Source: Litoditis marina | Taxonomy: Eukaryota; Nematoda; Chromadorea; Rhabditida; Rhabditidae | Direction of reading: 5' to 3' | NCBI GenBank assembly: GCA_964036275.1 | Contig: OZ038433.1 | Span: 38,535,336 to 38,599,335, forward strand | DNA length: 64,000 bases | Shown here: piece by piece, positions 33,814-47,800 of the stretch | Layout: each line of letters begins with the position of its first letter | How positions within the stretch are numbered: the stretch's first letter is position 1 | The notes under the pieces: model-generated | Told to the model about the DNA's origin: nothing | Databases searched by the model: none | What the model saw: the letters and a program-made list of their open reading frames with translations, nothing else | Program-made: the position numbers and the translations under genes

Positions 33814-36062
33814 ACGAGGATTAGCGAAGTGACGCCAAGTTTTGGTCCTATTTTGGAGGGAAATAGGTGATTCCGAAGATCACGAAAGCGAAAGACGACG
33901 ATGAAGGCTTCTGGAAAAGTGCCAACGATAAGATCACACTGTGGTAGTGAGCGAACTTACAAACTTTGCAACTTTAGAGACTTTAGAGAGTGTAAAACTT
34001 CAGAGATTTAGAGAGTTTAACTTTAAAGAGTGATCCCTGGGGAAACATCTCGCCTACTCTGTGCTCATAAATACATGTTCTGAGAAATCTGAAATATCAG
34101 TACTCGAGTGCAAGATGCCATGAGTCTCCCTCAGAAGGTTGGCAACATGTCAATTTAACTTTGGAGGATTGTTTATCATGAAAGTTTTGCGTTGAAAGTC
34201 TATTTCTTTTTGATCACATACTCAAACAAGGAAGAACAACCGTTTGCAGAGGTTTCCAATATTTTAAAAACCATCTGGAAATGCATTGGAACGCTGCGAC
34301 ATTTTCAGTGGGAATAGCGCGTACTATACTTAGGTGATACAACCAAAACAACTGATAAGTCCTCGACATGTACCAGCCAAAACATCACGGTAGGTCATGC
34401 AGCAGAGCTTCCATAACATAAGTTCAATCTCTATATTTTTATTTAAAATTAATCAATATAGTCTCGCTAGGGTTTCCGACGACTCGGGTCGAATGAAGGT
34501 TTCCAAAATCGCTCGAGGAGACATACCGAAATGTAAGCTGGACTCGAAGGTAAGTAAAAGGCAGAAAATGGTTAGAGCACCGAATCTTGTATTTCCCACA
34601 GAAGCTTTTGCCCGCATTTTTAGCATTTTGTTAAATTTGAAACCTCGTGTTCCCCAGACTGAAAAGTCCAAGCAAACCATTAATACTTTGAAAATTCGCT
34701 ACAATCTTGAAATTGAGCCAGTAATCGAATTACTAATCTTCTCAACTTTAGCTTGATCACTTTTGAAGGATGCCTTTATTCTGGATGCGTTGAGAGATGG
34801 TGTCTACGTTTGGGTGGGCAAGGAATGTACCCTGGAAGAAAGGGCCATGAACTGGGGACAACAATATCTCAAACAACAGGTATAATCTGTACTACGTCAA
34901 ATTGCACGTTTTCACATTTTATCTCTTTTCTGGTTTTTTCTATCTCTCTCTCTCTCTCTCTTCTACTTTTCTTTTTCCCACTTATACTCATTCTGTCTCT
35001 CTCAATGTTATTAAATGTTCTATCAAAACCGAATCTACCTACATGGACGCAGGTCACGCGAGTTTTGGAGACTGTGGAGCCAGCCATGTTCACTCAATGG
35101 TATGGTGTAGAGGCAAATGAATAGATGTGTGCTTCTAGGCTTTCTATGTTCTCCGTATCTCTACTTCTTTATCAAAATCGCAGAAAATTGGCGCTAATTG
35201 TTCTGAGGACTTCGGCGACTGGCAGGATGCCAAAAAAGTCAAGCGTTCCAACCGAGAATCTACCAAGTTTCGGACGAGGGCGGAAAATTAGTGGTGGAAG
35301 AGGTTGCCAACTACGAACATGAGGTCAGATTTCGAAACACATACCATAATTCTCGTCCAGAGATAAATTGCTTGGAATGTGAGAAAAGGGGATGATTAAG
35401 ATTTTAGATAATGAATTAGATAATGAATCATTTTCAATCATATGTTTTAATAAAACATCATGTTTTCTCACAAGACAGTTAAGAACTTAGTGAAATCCAC
35501 GCTCAATCATCTGATCACGCATCAGGTCACCAAGATCTCCGCTTTCTAGAATAAAACATGATGTGTGGTAATAAACTTGAAAGAATGTAGCGACATTTTG
35601 GGGTTGACGTTATGTGTATATTATCTCAGAGTCTCTAACAGTTTCGAAATTCTAGGCGTTTTTGAAGCAAAGTAAACTGCCTCGTCACAAGAAGACTACC
35701 ATTGAGACAATTTTCCGAGGAGAGGAGACACCGACCTTCGAAAAGTTCTTCCCATCCTGGGATGACAAGTTGTTCAGAAAAGTTAGTCGACATAATTAAT
35801 CATGAGAAGCACAATTCATCAAATTTAGTCGTAAGTTGGTTTTTCCGCCATGAATCAGCCGAGAAATCGAAACATGGTGAAGCACTTGCTAATTATACGT
35901 ACGGTAGTTTAAGTGTTTTCGTTTTTACCAGGTGCATGTGTTCATATTGGTATTTGATGACTTAAGAATGCACATTTCACATGGAATCTTTCAAAAAACA
36001 TATATTTTTCATCTTTTAGAGTCTGCGTGTTCGGTGGAAAATATGCGAAAGCTTCTCTTCAA
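33814..36062 (+). pseudogene. gelsolin 3'-half pseudogene
   Basis: Matches to exons 8-12, 14 and 15 of the gelsolin gene are present without exons 1-7. Lesions seen by direct comparison: the exon 8 acceptor is changed from AG to AC. In-frame TAG codons lie at 33822 and 33864, with another created across the exon 8/9 junction. Exon 10 has lost six bases (in frame), and the exon 11 acceptor is gone. The exon 12 acceptor is deleted, with a one-base frameshift after it (GTCAAGCGTT for GTCAAGTCGTT). The G4 core exon (matching 18018-18128) is missing, and a two-base insertion shifts the final exon. Exons 9 (34471-34549) and 14 (35657-35782) remain open. With no promoter or 5' exons, it is non-functional as a gelsolin. 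Confidence 0.93.
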
Positions 36063-38838
36063 GTGAGCAAAACAGGAGAATAGGACCGTATTATCAGCTC
36101 TGAAAGTTGAGAAAATCTGAGAATACATTTCTCTGCGACTTGACTCAGTTGACCAGCTATATCCGATTATTGAACATGCTTCTGCTGCTTCTCGCTTCAC
36201 GAATAGGTCACGGCACTGTGCAGTGCACTCTACAGTTAAACGATCGGAATATGTGCATTTGTTCATATTCATTTTATTTTTCTAGAACGTCTTCACAGGT
36301 TCAAGATTCAAGATTTATTTAGTTCACTTCATATCGTTTCGAGATGGTGTTCCTTGACTGCCCTCCAGATGTTTTTATCTCTGCACACTCGGAAAATTTC
36401 TTCGCCACGGATATTGGGTGGCCGTACTCGGCCTCTCCTCACACAGGTGAATGTAAATAATTGGCTTCGAGTCGGTCCTCTTGTAAATTAAGCACCCGGA
36501 ATGTAAAACGCTCTGTAAACTGACGTAAACGTTGTATGTCAGTAACTTTTGCAACGTATTCATTGCTCCGCTTCTCTTTTCTGTTGACGAGTTTATTTCA
36601 ATAAAAAATCATATGATATCTGTTCAACCGTTGATCACATCGCACGGTTAGTTTTTTAAGAAGCCGACTTTGGTGAGCGGTGATGATCTCCTCTATTCAT
36701 TACATGCTCTGGAAAAACCGTTGAAAGTTGTTGAGAAACTCTGGCTTTTTCAATGAACCTGGAACCAAAAACTAGTTCGCTCAGATTTCGCAGGATCCGT
36801 TTTGATATTGACAGAAGTAAATGTTGTTTTCGTTTGTTGATTGTGTAAAATGTGTTCGAACTCAGTTGATCTCTAGAATATGAATAGCACTGAGTATATT
36901 TTTGTTTGTTTATGCGAGAAGAAACTAAACTTAAAAATAGCATCTACAGTTTAATTTCGATCTTATGTTCGAAATTTCAATGGTAGACTATTACATATCG
37001 TTGAATCGTGGTGCTCGTTCTCTAAGACAGAAAAAACAAAATGTCGTGGGATGATCAGCGTTATTCAAGATCAATACAACGAATCTAGTTCGAACAAAAA
37101 AACTTATTGACCAGTTTTTGCAGCCGAATTGATGAGAAAAACAAAAAAAGTTATTGGGAGCTTCTTTGAGTTTCCTTCTGGAGATACAGTGTGGAGAAAT
37201 ATCTGCATACTTTATTTTAAACATAAAGTCGTTGATCTAGCGTTGATTCACTGTCATCCTCCACTCACTCTGAAAAATAAACGAGTATGAGGAAAAATAT
37301 GTAATGACATACAAATCTACATAAAACCTAGGTGTCTAACTGCACTTTTCCTTAAAGTAACCGGAACAATGACGTGTATTGACGGTGAGCAAGATTATTC
37401 TTTCATTCACAACACGAATACGCATCATTCACAGAAAAAATAAACCCTTTTCGATCAATTGAGATTTTAAAAAGTGTTTCAAAAATTGAAAAAAATGTGT
37501 TTTTTTTTTGTGCAATCAGAGATGTTGGACATTACTGTTTGATTAAATTTTCTGATAACGAAATGTTCCGTAGCATCACAAGCAGCGATACACAAGTACA
37601 TTCGAACCAAATTGACGTTTGTTTCAAAAATAGTGTTTGTGTCTCAGTAGGAATAGTGTGGATTCTACCATCGTCGGCAACACTGATAGATGATTGAGAA
37701 ATTCATCGATCAAACAGTTCGAACTACAAAAACAACTTGTTTTCATGTTGTGGTCTTCAAAATAGTCAATGGTTACTTGATAATGACATTCTAGGTTTTT
37801 AATACAAATTCAAAGAAATTGAAGAGAACCTCACCATCCTTGTCACTCTTACAGCTAAAGAAGTCTATTTCTGATCCACAGCTTGCCATCTCTGGAGCCA
37901 CTAAGCCAGAATGCGCCACTGGTAGAGGTTGAGGCCAGGGCCTGGTAACAAACAGAAGAGTTGACCGGTGGAGTTATCGACCAGTGCCAAATGGTTGTGC
38001 AGTGCCACTTCACTTTATCGAGGTTCAGTACCTCTAGATGACTTCTTATGACAGAACCCATGTGGTGTTACCGTAGTTTGCGCATGTCTTCTACCTGATG
38101 CAAACGACATGAAAGATCTGAAATTCTCTGGCTTCGGTTTATTACAAATCAACAACACTTCTCTATTCCTCATTCGAAGCAGGGTTTTTGGACAAGCTAT
38201 AGCTATTTTGTTCCTGAAATTATTACAATATATCCTCAATCGTTTTTTAGCACATTTTACGAAGAGCCCATTTTGAGCTAATTTGAAATTTTTACATCAA
38301 AAACAAGCCTCTAATGACGCATTGAGAGCATGACCACAATTTTATCGATACATCGTGAAGAAATCAAGCGACGGCGACAGAAAAAATCATTAATTTGTGA
38401 GAAAAATTCAAAATCGGTGTTTTATTATTGGTTACGGTGCTTTTATGGCGAACAATTGATTCAAAAATGGGGATATTCTCATGTTTTATATCTCTACCCG
38501 ACATATCGGAAAAAATATTAGTATTAAAGGCAGGAGAAGGGTCTTTCATCATTCACCTTCATAGGATGCGGATTCTCATTGTGGGTTATATTTATGTAAT
38601 AATTATAATCAGATTTTCTGAGATTTTCTTTGGTAAGTCAATATGTCAGAGCATATGCAGAGATAACCAGATTTGGAGATTGGTCAAAGACCACCACTGT
38701 GTAACATGGGGATGTGACAAATAAAACTTGAAACTTGAAACTTGAAGTAAATTCAATTCCAGATTTGGCTTTGGCTCATCTTTCATAATGCACAAGGGAT
38801 ACAACAACTACAGTACAAGTCGATCGGTTTGTTTTCAG

Positions 38839-41800
38839 ATGGAAAACTACATGTTATTTGCTTTTATTGTCATTAATATGGTTACTAGTTCTTACTGATA
38901 CTCCTACGGTACCATCACAAAACTTTGAGTATTGTCACAAAAAAAATTTAACTGACAATAAGTCTTTGAAAGTTCGAAGTGTACTGTAGAAGTAGAATGG
39001 TGCAGACAAGTTACGAATAGCGAACCGTACGATACATTCGGAACGGAAAAGCTAATGTTAGTTTAACAAATATTAAAGCGTTAGTATCTAACTTCTAGCT
39101 TCAGTATTCAATTCCACATGTTTCACAAGTTTCGGTAGCGTTTATCGACTTTATATATTGATTTGTTACCAGAAAGTCTGGCGGAAATCAAATGTATTCA
39201 TGCTCCTGGGAGTTCCTACTTTGATGCCGAGTGGGTGAGTGCAGTAAATAAATTAGTTTTTTTGTCCTATTTTCGTTTCCACATAACCTGTAGTGCTTTT
39301 CAGGAAACATGTTACATAAGAACAAAATTGGCCTGTTCTTCGGTTCCGTTTCACACTCCTCTAATTCGACAACAAATTTCTCAAGAAGTTGAAAGAGAGT
39401 TGAGAAGAAAAGGAGTTCTCAGAAGGGTAAATGTTCATCCAGATCACCAACTATGACATATTGTCATGTTTTTAAAATCAACTATTTCATTGAAACTCAC
39501 CTAGTAGAACTTTGTCGTTTCAAAAGGAGCATACAATACCTATAGTCAAACGAATAGATAAACGAGCACTAAACAGAAAGAACATACAAACGACATACAA
39601 TGCATAATAACATACAACAGCGAGACAGACAGTGATTACATTTCCTTCATAAAATTCGAATCCGAAGCAGTTTGTCAGTAAACTGATACATTCATGTATA
39701 ATGATATTTCTAGGGAGAAACGCGCTACTCCACTACTGACAATATATGCGCATTCCGTGAGTTCAATGACTGGAAAAGTTATTTCTTACAGAATTAGTCC
39801 ATTTCATTTGTTCTATACATCGTTCTTATGAACACCTGATTTAGAATGGTCCAAGTTTGATGTGAAACCCGTTGAAGTTTTTTGGTTTTCAAGGGTCGAC
39901 ATTATACCGTATACCAAGAATGCAAGACAGAACGTTCAGTGGTTACATCAGACCAATCCCACTCGACATAAGCCCCGTCCAATTAAAAAGTTTCGAAAAC
40001 TTGCAATATTACCCAAATACAGGTCAACTCGAATCTTGTTGACCAGTTTTCGATAATCTGGTTTGGATGCGTCCTCTCTCTCATTTTATGCGGATCACTA
40101 ATGACAATGGTCAGAAACTGCTCTAGAAATGACCACGGTCAAAGATGTTGCAACCATGGTCATTTTTTTTCTTATGACTCCTTCTTATGTTGATGTCGAC
40201 CATGGTCATCACACGATTTGACCACTGTCAGTCCAGAAAATTGAGAAACTTGCCTCATGCCGGACTCGAACCCGCCTCGGCTGGGCCAAAATCAAGAGGC
40301 TAACCACTGAGCTATGGGGCCAATGGTTTGGAGCGCTTCACTAGTTTATACACCATCGCGCACAATATGAGCCCGAGATTAAGTAAAACATAATGGCAAA
40401 CGTTAATAAGAAATTAAATAATATAGACTCTTACGCGCAATATACCTTTTACAGTGAAGTCCACATTCATTAAAGCACTATTACTCTTCCATGATTAGTA
40501 TCTGAGTTGTTGACTTTGTTTACTTACTTGATATACAGTGACTCTTCTCTCAACTTTTTTTGTTGACAGTTTATGATTTGTTTGTTTATATAATCATAAT
40601 TAGTTTTCATTCACTAGGCTAGGTTCACGGTGCGTAGGATTTTCTGTGCAGTAGGATTTTGATTAGGCAGAAATGGGTGCGCATAACCCCCAGGTTGGTG
40701 ACAAATAACAGCAAATTTATTAAACAATGTAAAACAATAAAAACTTTCTATTAAGTTATTCCCTGTGCATTCTCATGGAAGATGAATGCTATATGCGAGC
40801 CGCGGCAAGTATGCAGAAAGAGTGCCAATCTGGTACTTGACCCCATAGCTCAGCGGCTAGCGGGCGCGCCTTTTACCCAGCGGGTCGCTGGTTCAATTCC
40901 GCGAGCTGAGTTGACCGTTGTCAATGAGGACTCAGTCCACAAATGACCACGGTCATTTCTTCAGTAAATTTAAAGAAGGTTCCAATTGTCTTGACAATTG
41001 TCAAATAAGTTCTTCTCATCGAGGACCATTGTCAATTATTGAGTTGACCAGATAGTAGGAATATGGTCAATATCGAACGAGTTTCCACAAATAATTTCTA
41101 GTTTGAACATTAACCAGTATTTGAAAAACAAGCAAAATTTCTAAACTTTTTAGTTGGATGCGGCTTACATGATATGGCGACCAGATAAAGTCATTCGAAA
41201 TCAGATGACATTAAAGGAAAAGTCATTTTAAAGTGATAGTTGATTCAATACAGAAAGAGTTCAAAAGTCGGAACTAAAGTTTCTAGTATAATTCGTATTT
41301 TTCAAATTCTGAGAATGAGATAATGACTTTTACTTTCCAGTGATTTCTCTGGTACCACATGATATTCATGAAAAGCGTCGAAACAATATTACAATTCGAT
41401 TATGGTAGAAGTCAAACTATCTAACACAGAGAGTGAACAATTCCTGTCTTGTTGGTGATAATTTAATGAAGTGACACAAGGCTGAGCGTTAAAATAACTT
41501 CACACTCAGGTGAAAATAATCTCTGTGGGGACTTCTATCAGAACGGAGAGAATTGCTACCTGTTTGCAACCGAAGGTAAACGATATTTGATCTCAATCAA
41601 TCACATGGTAAACCGCTCACATTTAAAGAAACCGTTTATCCATAAGTTGGATCAAACTGAAAAAAAATCGTGAGATACTACCTTGATATTATACCGATAG
41701 CCTTTCAACATTACAGCAAGAAGAAAATAGAAATCGGCAAGTCTTTTATCAGCCTCACTATCCTTAGTATACTGTATCGCTAAGATTTTGGCCGAATGGT

Positions 41801-44800
41801 GACTTTTCGTTTAGTACACCTAAATTCAATCTCATTCAAATGAAGTTAATTTATGAAATTGTTATTACTTGATCAAAGTTATGATACGTTCAGAGGGCGT
41901 TTTGCAGACAATTTGTGCGCCTGTATAACTATGTGTACGACAATGCAACTAGTAGTTAAACACGTTCAGATGAACATTGATTTTTTACTTTCTTTTGATG
42001 AACAGCTAATCATTATTCAAGAACATCCCGGTCTATCGCTCTCAATTTATGTTTTCACATACATACGCTATTTCTTGTATGGTTTGTCCCGCCGAAATGG
42101 CAGTAGGGCAGGAAGGTGTCGAACTGTTTTAGCAACCGATCTCTAGCTTCTCATTACAGAAAAATCATGGTCGGAAGCAGAATATGCTTGCAGTTTGAGA
42201 AGAGCTCATATGTTCGTACCCCACAGCGATGAGGATATACAGAACGCCCTTGGTGAGCAGTAGTCATTACCAGTAGAACAGTACCTCACTAATCAAACTC
42301 TGCTCTCCATGGTTAACCACCCCGAGTTCGCAAGCACTACTGATTAGCTCAAATACATACTATGAGAAATCACGCAACTTTCTAGTTCGACGAACTTTTT
42401 GAATAGTTTGGTGATTTCTGTGCATGTTATGAGCAATGAACAACTATATCGGTGAAACTGAGCAAAAATTTGTTTCAGCAGAGAGCAATTTCAACTCAAA
42501 TAGCTGTCTATACATTATCAGAAGGAGCAGGTACCCAAGCTACAACATGATTACTTTCTAAGTTGAAGTATCATTTTGAACAGCCGTTTTGCCGAGAAGT
42601 AGCCCCAACGATAAGTCCAACTATTGGCTGGGAACCGTTTTGAAAAGTGACAGATGGTCTCACTCGGATGGCTCCGTGGCAGATTTCTTCAGATGGGCAG
42701 CCAACCGCATATGTATGTTTCCATCCTACAAGTAGGCGATGAGGCAATACGGCTCATTTCTCTCCAAACCGACTCTCCCCGAACCAAAATCGAACCAATT
42801 CTCTCCGAAACAGTTGGTTCGCTCAGATACCAGACCACTTACATACTCAAATCGCCAGGAACCCAAACCGAATTCTAATAAACGTTACATAGTCGACCAA
42901 TGTTTGCGTTTATTAGTTGAATTGGTTTGGTTCCACCTCGGTCAGCCCAAACTGGGTTCGGTTTAAAAACAAACCACCTGATTCAGGAAGAATCGGTTTG
43001 ATTTTGGTTTGGGAAGAGTCGGTTCGGGAAGCGAACTTGGAGAAATAGTCAAACTCTCACATAAAACTTTAGATAAAACTTATTTTGAACTTTGTGGAAC
43101 TTTTTTTACTGAGAAACGATGTTCTCACTTTTCTCTTTTCACTTTTAGTTACGGACTTATTTTCATTTAAAAAATGTTTAAATGTCTAAATAACAATTAC
43201 TGAGCATTTACAGTCAGCCCCGATGATGTTATGGCCGTCGCCCTACAGTCTGATAAGCAAGGGACATATGGGTACTCACTGGCGAGTCCGAGCAGTGACA
43301 GGTAAATCGGGGCGGTGTAGCAAACCTTCCAACCTCATGAGAAACTCATGTGAGTTTTCTCATGAATCTCATGAACACCTCATGAGCTTCTCGTGAGCAT
43401 CCAATGTTGAAGCATAGTAATCAATAGAATCTCATGAGAAGTTCGTGATATATTGCGCATGTCTTATCTCATGAGGTTTTGAGGGATTGCTACCGCGCCT
43501 GGCCAACACCGATAATAGTAATTTGTTGATTGGTTCACAAGAAAAAGAGATATATATCTTTTATACAAGGCTACTGCAGAAGACCTGTATGAAGGGTTAG
43601 CTTAATATGAGGGCTTGCCTCTACTGCACATGGTTGCTCAAACCATTTGACGCATAAGAAGAACTGAATTCATATCACAACGCTTGGTCTGTTCAAGTGA
43701 CAGGAAATACTAGTATAGGTTGTTTTTACCTTTCACAACATGGAAGATAACGATAGTACGTTTCTTGACCTCCTCCGATAAGCAAGTGGTCATTGTTTTT
43801 TTTTAATTGGGACTAGCGCACAAAAGAAGACGTAGCTCTGGATGTTCGAATAAACGTATTTTGATTATTCTTGTTCGAGACACTCTTAGTTCTCAGAACG
43901 ATTAGCGTCAACTTTTTGCGATTGGCCAGCTAACAACACTAGAGAGCATGCAGGTCAATGAGGCCGCAGACATCTGCGTCTCTCTGACCTGCACACTCTC
44001 TCGTCGTGGCCCCTACAAAACTGGCTGGCCAATTGGCTGGGAATTGTCTGCGTGACTGTTTGAAGTTTACTGGCAAACTCCACCTGCTGCAAGATACCAG
44101 AGTAGCTCAGAGAAAATATTGACGATTGCACACTCACTACGCTTAATCCAAATTGACGCCAACACGGGTTGCAACAAATCACATTTGATAACTTATTTTC
44201 AGAAAGCGATATATTTGTCATCGTCCCGCGACCTCACCCTATCGAGTTTCCAAGGCAAGTGATTAGCAGACCAATTTGTTGATACTGATCAATTATTTAC
44301 GAACAATGACCTAGAGCCGAATGCATATCTCTACATGTAAACAAACAACTGTTATCAAGTTGAATGATTCCATCAGTATGCGGCGAATTGGAGCGTTTCA
44401 TGTCGATATCAAGGTGTTTGTAATGGTAACATGGGTGAACTTTGTTACCAGCTGATGTGGTTTGCCAGCAGGTACCAGAACGCGTAAATTGGAGCGGCAG
44501 CCGAACGCCTACCCCCACTCAGCCTCTATCGAATTCAAATTATGAATAAAGTACGAGACGAGTGACAAGTAGTGACAAGTTGAAGTCCTGTAAAGTTCTA
44601 AATTCTGAAAACCACCTTGTTTGGCTGTTTTAGTGTAATTTCATTGTGTTCATAAAAGTAAATCATTTGATGCAGATTGTAACTCCAATCACCACCACTA
44701 CCACCACAACCACCACCACCACCACTACCACTACGACGCGTCCTTCCGTAAGTGAAAATTTCACTTTCACTAGTGTGGCAAACTTATAGAAAAAGAGTTA

Positions 44801-47800
44801 TAGGATTTGTCAAACCGTTGTGGACACCGTATAATGGGTTCTGTAAGGGGTGGGGTTTGGCGAGGGGCCAGCCAGTTTGCGTATCATTGATCTACACACT
44901 CTCTACCGCTGGCAAGTAATCAACGACCGCTCGCCCTGCATCGCTCAATCATTCGAACACTCTGATGTCTTTATGGGGAAAGCGGCGACTATACAAATTG
45001 TTATGTAATCGTGATTTGCGGCTCTAATGATGTTAACGATATAGTACAGCGGGCAGTTTGTAAAATGGTATGCTGATAGTGAAATGCTAACACGTACCTA
45101 TTCTTCATGGATTCTATTCTAGAACATGGATTCACTCTTTTTCCGTGTTCTGCTTCCTTCGTACCTTGACATCGTGATACATTTGATTAATTCAAGTTTG
45201 TACTGAACCCAGAAACAGCAAATTAGACGAAAAGTTCAAAATACGCAGTTCATTATACTCTCTCGTGTTATCTCCTAATCAACAGAACCTATCTAAGTGT
45301 TTTTTTTTATCATTTTACCGCACACACATTCATTCTAAAAGTTCCGGGGTCACTGGAGTTTAAACCCTTTTCAGAGCACATCTCTCCGGAGTAGAATAAA
45401 GGGAGCGCAACAGAAAATATGGAGGTTGGTGCAACATATTATTGCTGTTATTGATTTGTTCGATTGAGCAGAAAGAAGGAAACTGGTCGGGCGGCTGTGC
45501 ACGAAGAATGTGCGAGGTGCCACTTACGTTGAATAAAAACAACGTGCCCTTGATTAACAACGATACTATGACTGAACCGTAGTTAACGAGACATGGTGCT
45601 CATTTTCCCTCTTCGCATGCAGCACTATTCTTCGGAAAAAAGTAGGGTTTGGCTCCGATTCAAGAACACTCGGTTTGAGAAGAGGTTGTCTGTTGATTTT
45701 GGCTTCTTCATTCACATTCCATGTCCTACGGCGTTCGGTGTGAAAAACTGGTTCTACTAAGAGTAAGTTGATTAGTCACGAAACATTATAATGAGGCATC
45801 GTGCACTTTGTCATTACACGTTTCTGAGTTATGCTGTCATGTGTTACGTGACTGTGCAATTGACCATCATGCCCTGACCGTATAGTCAGCGCGTGATGTT
45901 CATTCACATTTCGTTGTCCAATACCTTCACTGCCACATTCACCAGGATATAATTAAATCGCTCAGCTGCGTCACAATGTGTCCTCTAACCAGAAGCTCGA
46001 CAAACATCTCGTCAAAAACCTTCGTCACTATGCAAACAGTGCTTATCACATACATAGCCTTTTTATTTCAGAACTTGCAAAATTAGTCCACTTTACCACC
46101 AATATAACTTGGACTATAACGCTGCCAGAAACAATGGACAACGTTGGGAGGGTCAGTTTAGAAACGAACAGATATAATTTAAGAATAAGAAAAAACTATA
46201 GTTCACACCATTTCTACTGAGACTCCTACAGTGACCTTACAAGCTTTCCGGATGCTGTTGTGAGTCTGAAAACTTAATTCATCGAAAATCCTCTCGTAGC
46301 ATTCATTGAACCTGAGGACGAGAATGGGGTGCAAAAATCATCTACCTTTGGGATTACAACTACGTGAGGAAGACGACTCAGAAGTTTCGAAATCCTACTG
46401 TAGGAGTCTCAGTAGGAATGAAAAAGACTATATTGTATCGCAACCAAAGGAAGGATATCAGAACCTGGCATTGCGTTGTTAAGTTTGTTTCATAGTTTCA
46501 ATGGCTGTTATAACAATTACTACATCAGTCGCCATTGAATGTTCGAGAACATTTAAACTTCCCTCCGCTCACTTAATGTATATTAGAACTGTAACTTCTT
46601 AAGGATATTACTGATCAGTGGAAATAATATAAACATTATCTAAATGGTACCGTTTTCCGCATCTGGGCGGGCTACAGTCAAAACATTGTGATCGGTTGTT
46701 GCGACAATGATAAGTGTTGAACTCACATCAGTATAGACGCTTTACAGGTTACGTGGGATACTACGTGAGCTCATCAATGTATCATCAGTTGAAACAGTGG
46801 TGTCCAGGGCTGAAGATGATGAAACTATGGCAAAGTAAGAGCGTTGTGTATAATATCAAAAAACACCCTTATACTGAGACTCGGTTTCGGTTATACTTTG
46901 TTTCACTAATCGATGTTCTTCTACAGTAACTCGTCAAATATTCAGGAGACTTTTTCTAATGAATAACTCAATGTTTTGGTCTCACACTTTCCGAGTTTGT
47001 AGTAGTAAAGGTGCGGAAGTCTATACCGAAGTTCGGAATCTTTCCAAATAGGCCAACATACGAAACTTTGACCAGGAATATTGAGTCTATTACTGTAGAG
47101 GGTTATAAGTGGGTGGAACAAACTATACACTCGAACTCATAATCGATCGCTTCAATTAAAAATTGAAATCTGACACCAAGAAACAAAGTTAAGTTGATTG
47201 CAACAAACGTCATGATAACGTTGCAAGGATTCCGAAGAGCAGATGAGCTGTTCAGTGAATAATGAAAAATTGACAAATATGATCTCAAACAATGGAACTA
47301 CTGAGCAATCAACTAAGTTACGATGAAAACTCTTTTAAAGATGACGTCTTCAAAGATTCTGAAATCAAGTCATTGTTGAAAAGCGCATAGATGGACGCCA
47401 ATATAATTTATATCGTGCGCGGCGCGAAGCGCTGTGCAGATTAGTTTTTGATCACGGGTATTGCGGGCTTTGAAAAATGGTCGATTAGAGTTTTCTCCGT
47501 TATTTTTCGACAGTTTTTCAATTTGAAAGAAGAGAGAGGTAGAGGAGAGAAAGTTCTATCATAGTTCCAGATTTAGACTAAATTCGTTCTGTTTCGACTA
47601 AGTTGTGAGAAATTTTGTTTCACCAAAGTGGCCTCGACCGCGTGCGTGTGCGTGTTGGCCAGAAACGTCCGGTCGGATTTCGGCGCCATTGTGCGCGGTA
47701 TCTGTACCTGGTGCGTATTCTTGTTAGTTTATCAGTTTTTAATATTTTATCGTGAATTTCTGTCATGCACATCAGAACCCTTTTCAGTTTCTAGTGGTTC

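Larger units (their letters stand above)
39883..41172. other. copy-2-specific intron segment rich in TGACCA-N-GGTCA motifs
   Basis: The segment lies between GTTGAAGTTTTTT and ATGGCGACCAGATAAAG, which are adjacent in copy 1 at about 23704. It contains at least nine near-palindromes of the type TGACCACGGTCA or GACCATGGTCA (for example 40130, 40196, 40913, 40943). It also has two tRNA-like blocks, one minus (about 40257-40328) and one plus (about 40846-40915). It has no target duplication I can identify, so insertion into copy 2 or deletion from copy 1 are both possible. Confidence 0.7.

Noticed and set aside
36176..36322. Signal-peptide-like MLLLLLASRIGHG start in the second duplication unit
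   Set aside because: The same place in the first unit is stopped after eight codons, and no downstream exon continues it.
39842..40056. Coding extension WSKFDVKPVEVFWFSRVDII in lectin copy 2
   Set aside because: Skipping it joins the flanking lectin exons in phase (ICAF-R-ENNLCGD), while including it breaks the frame at the next exon. It is absent from copy 1.
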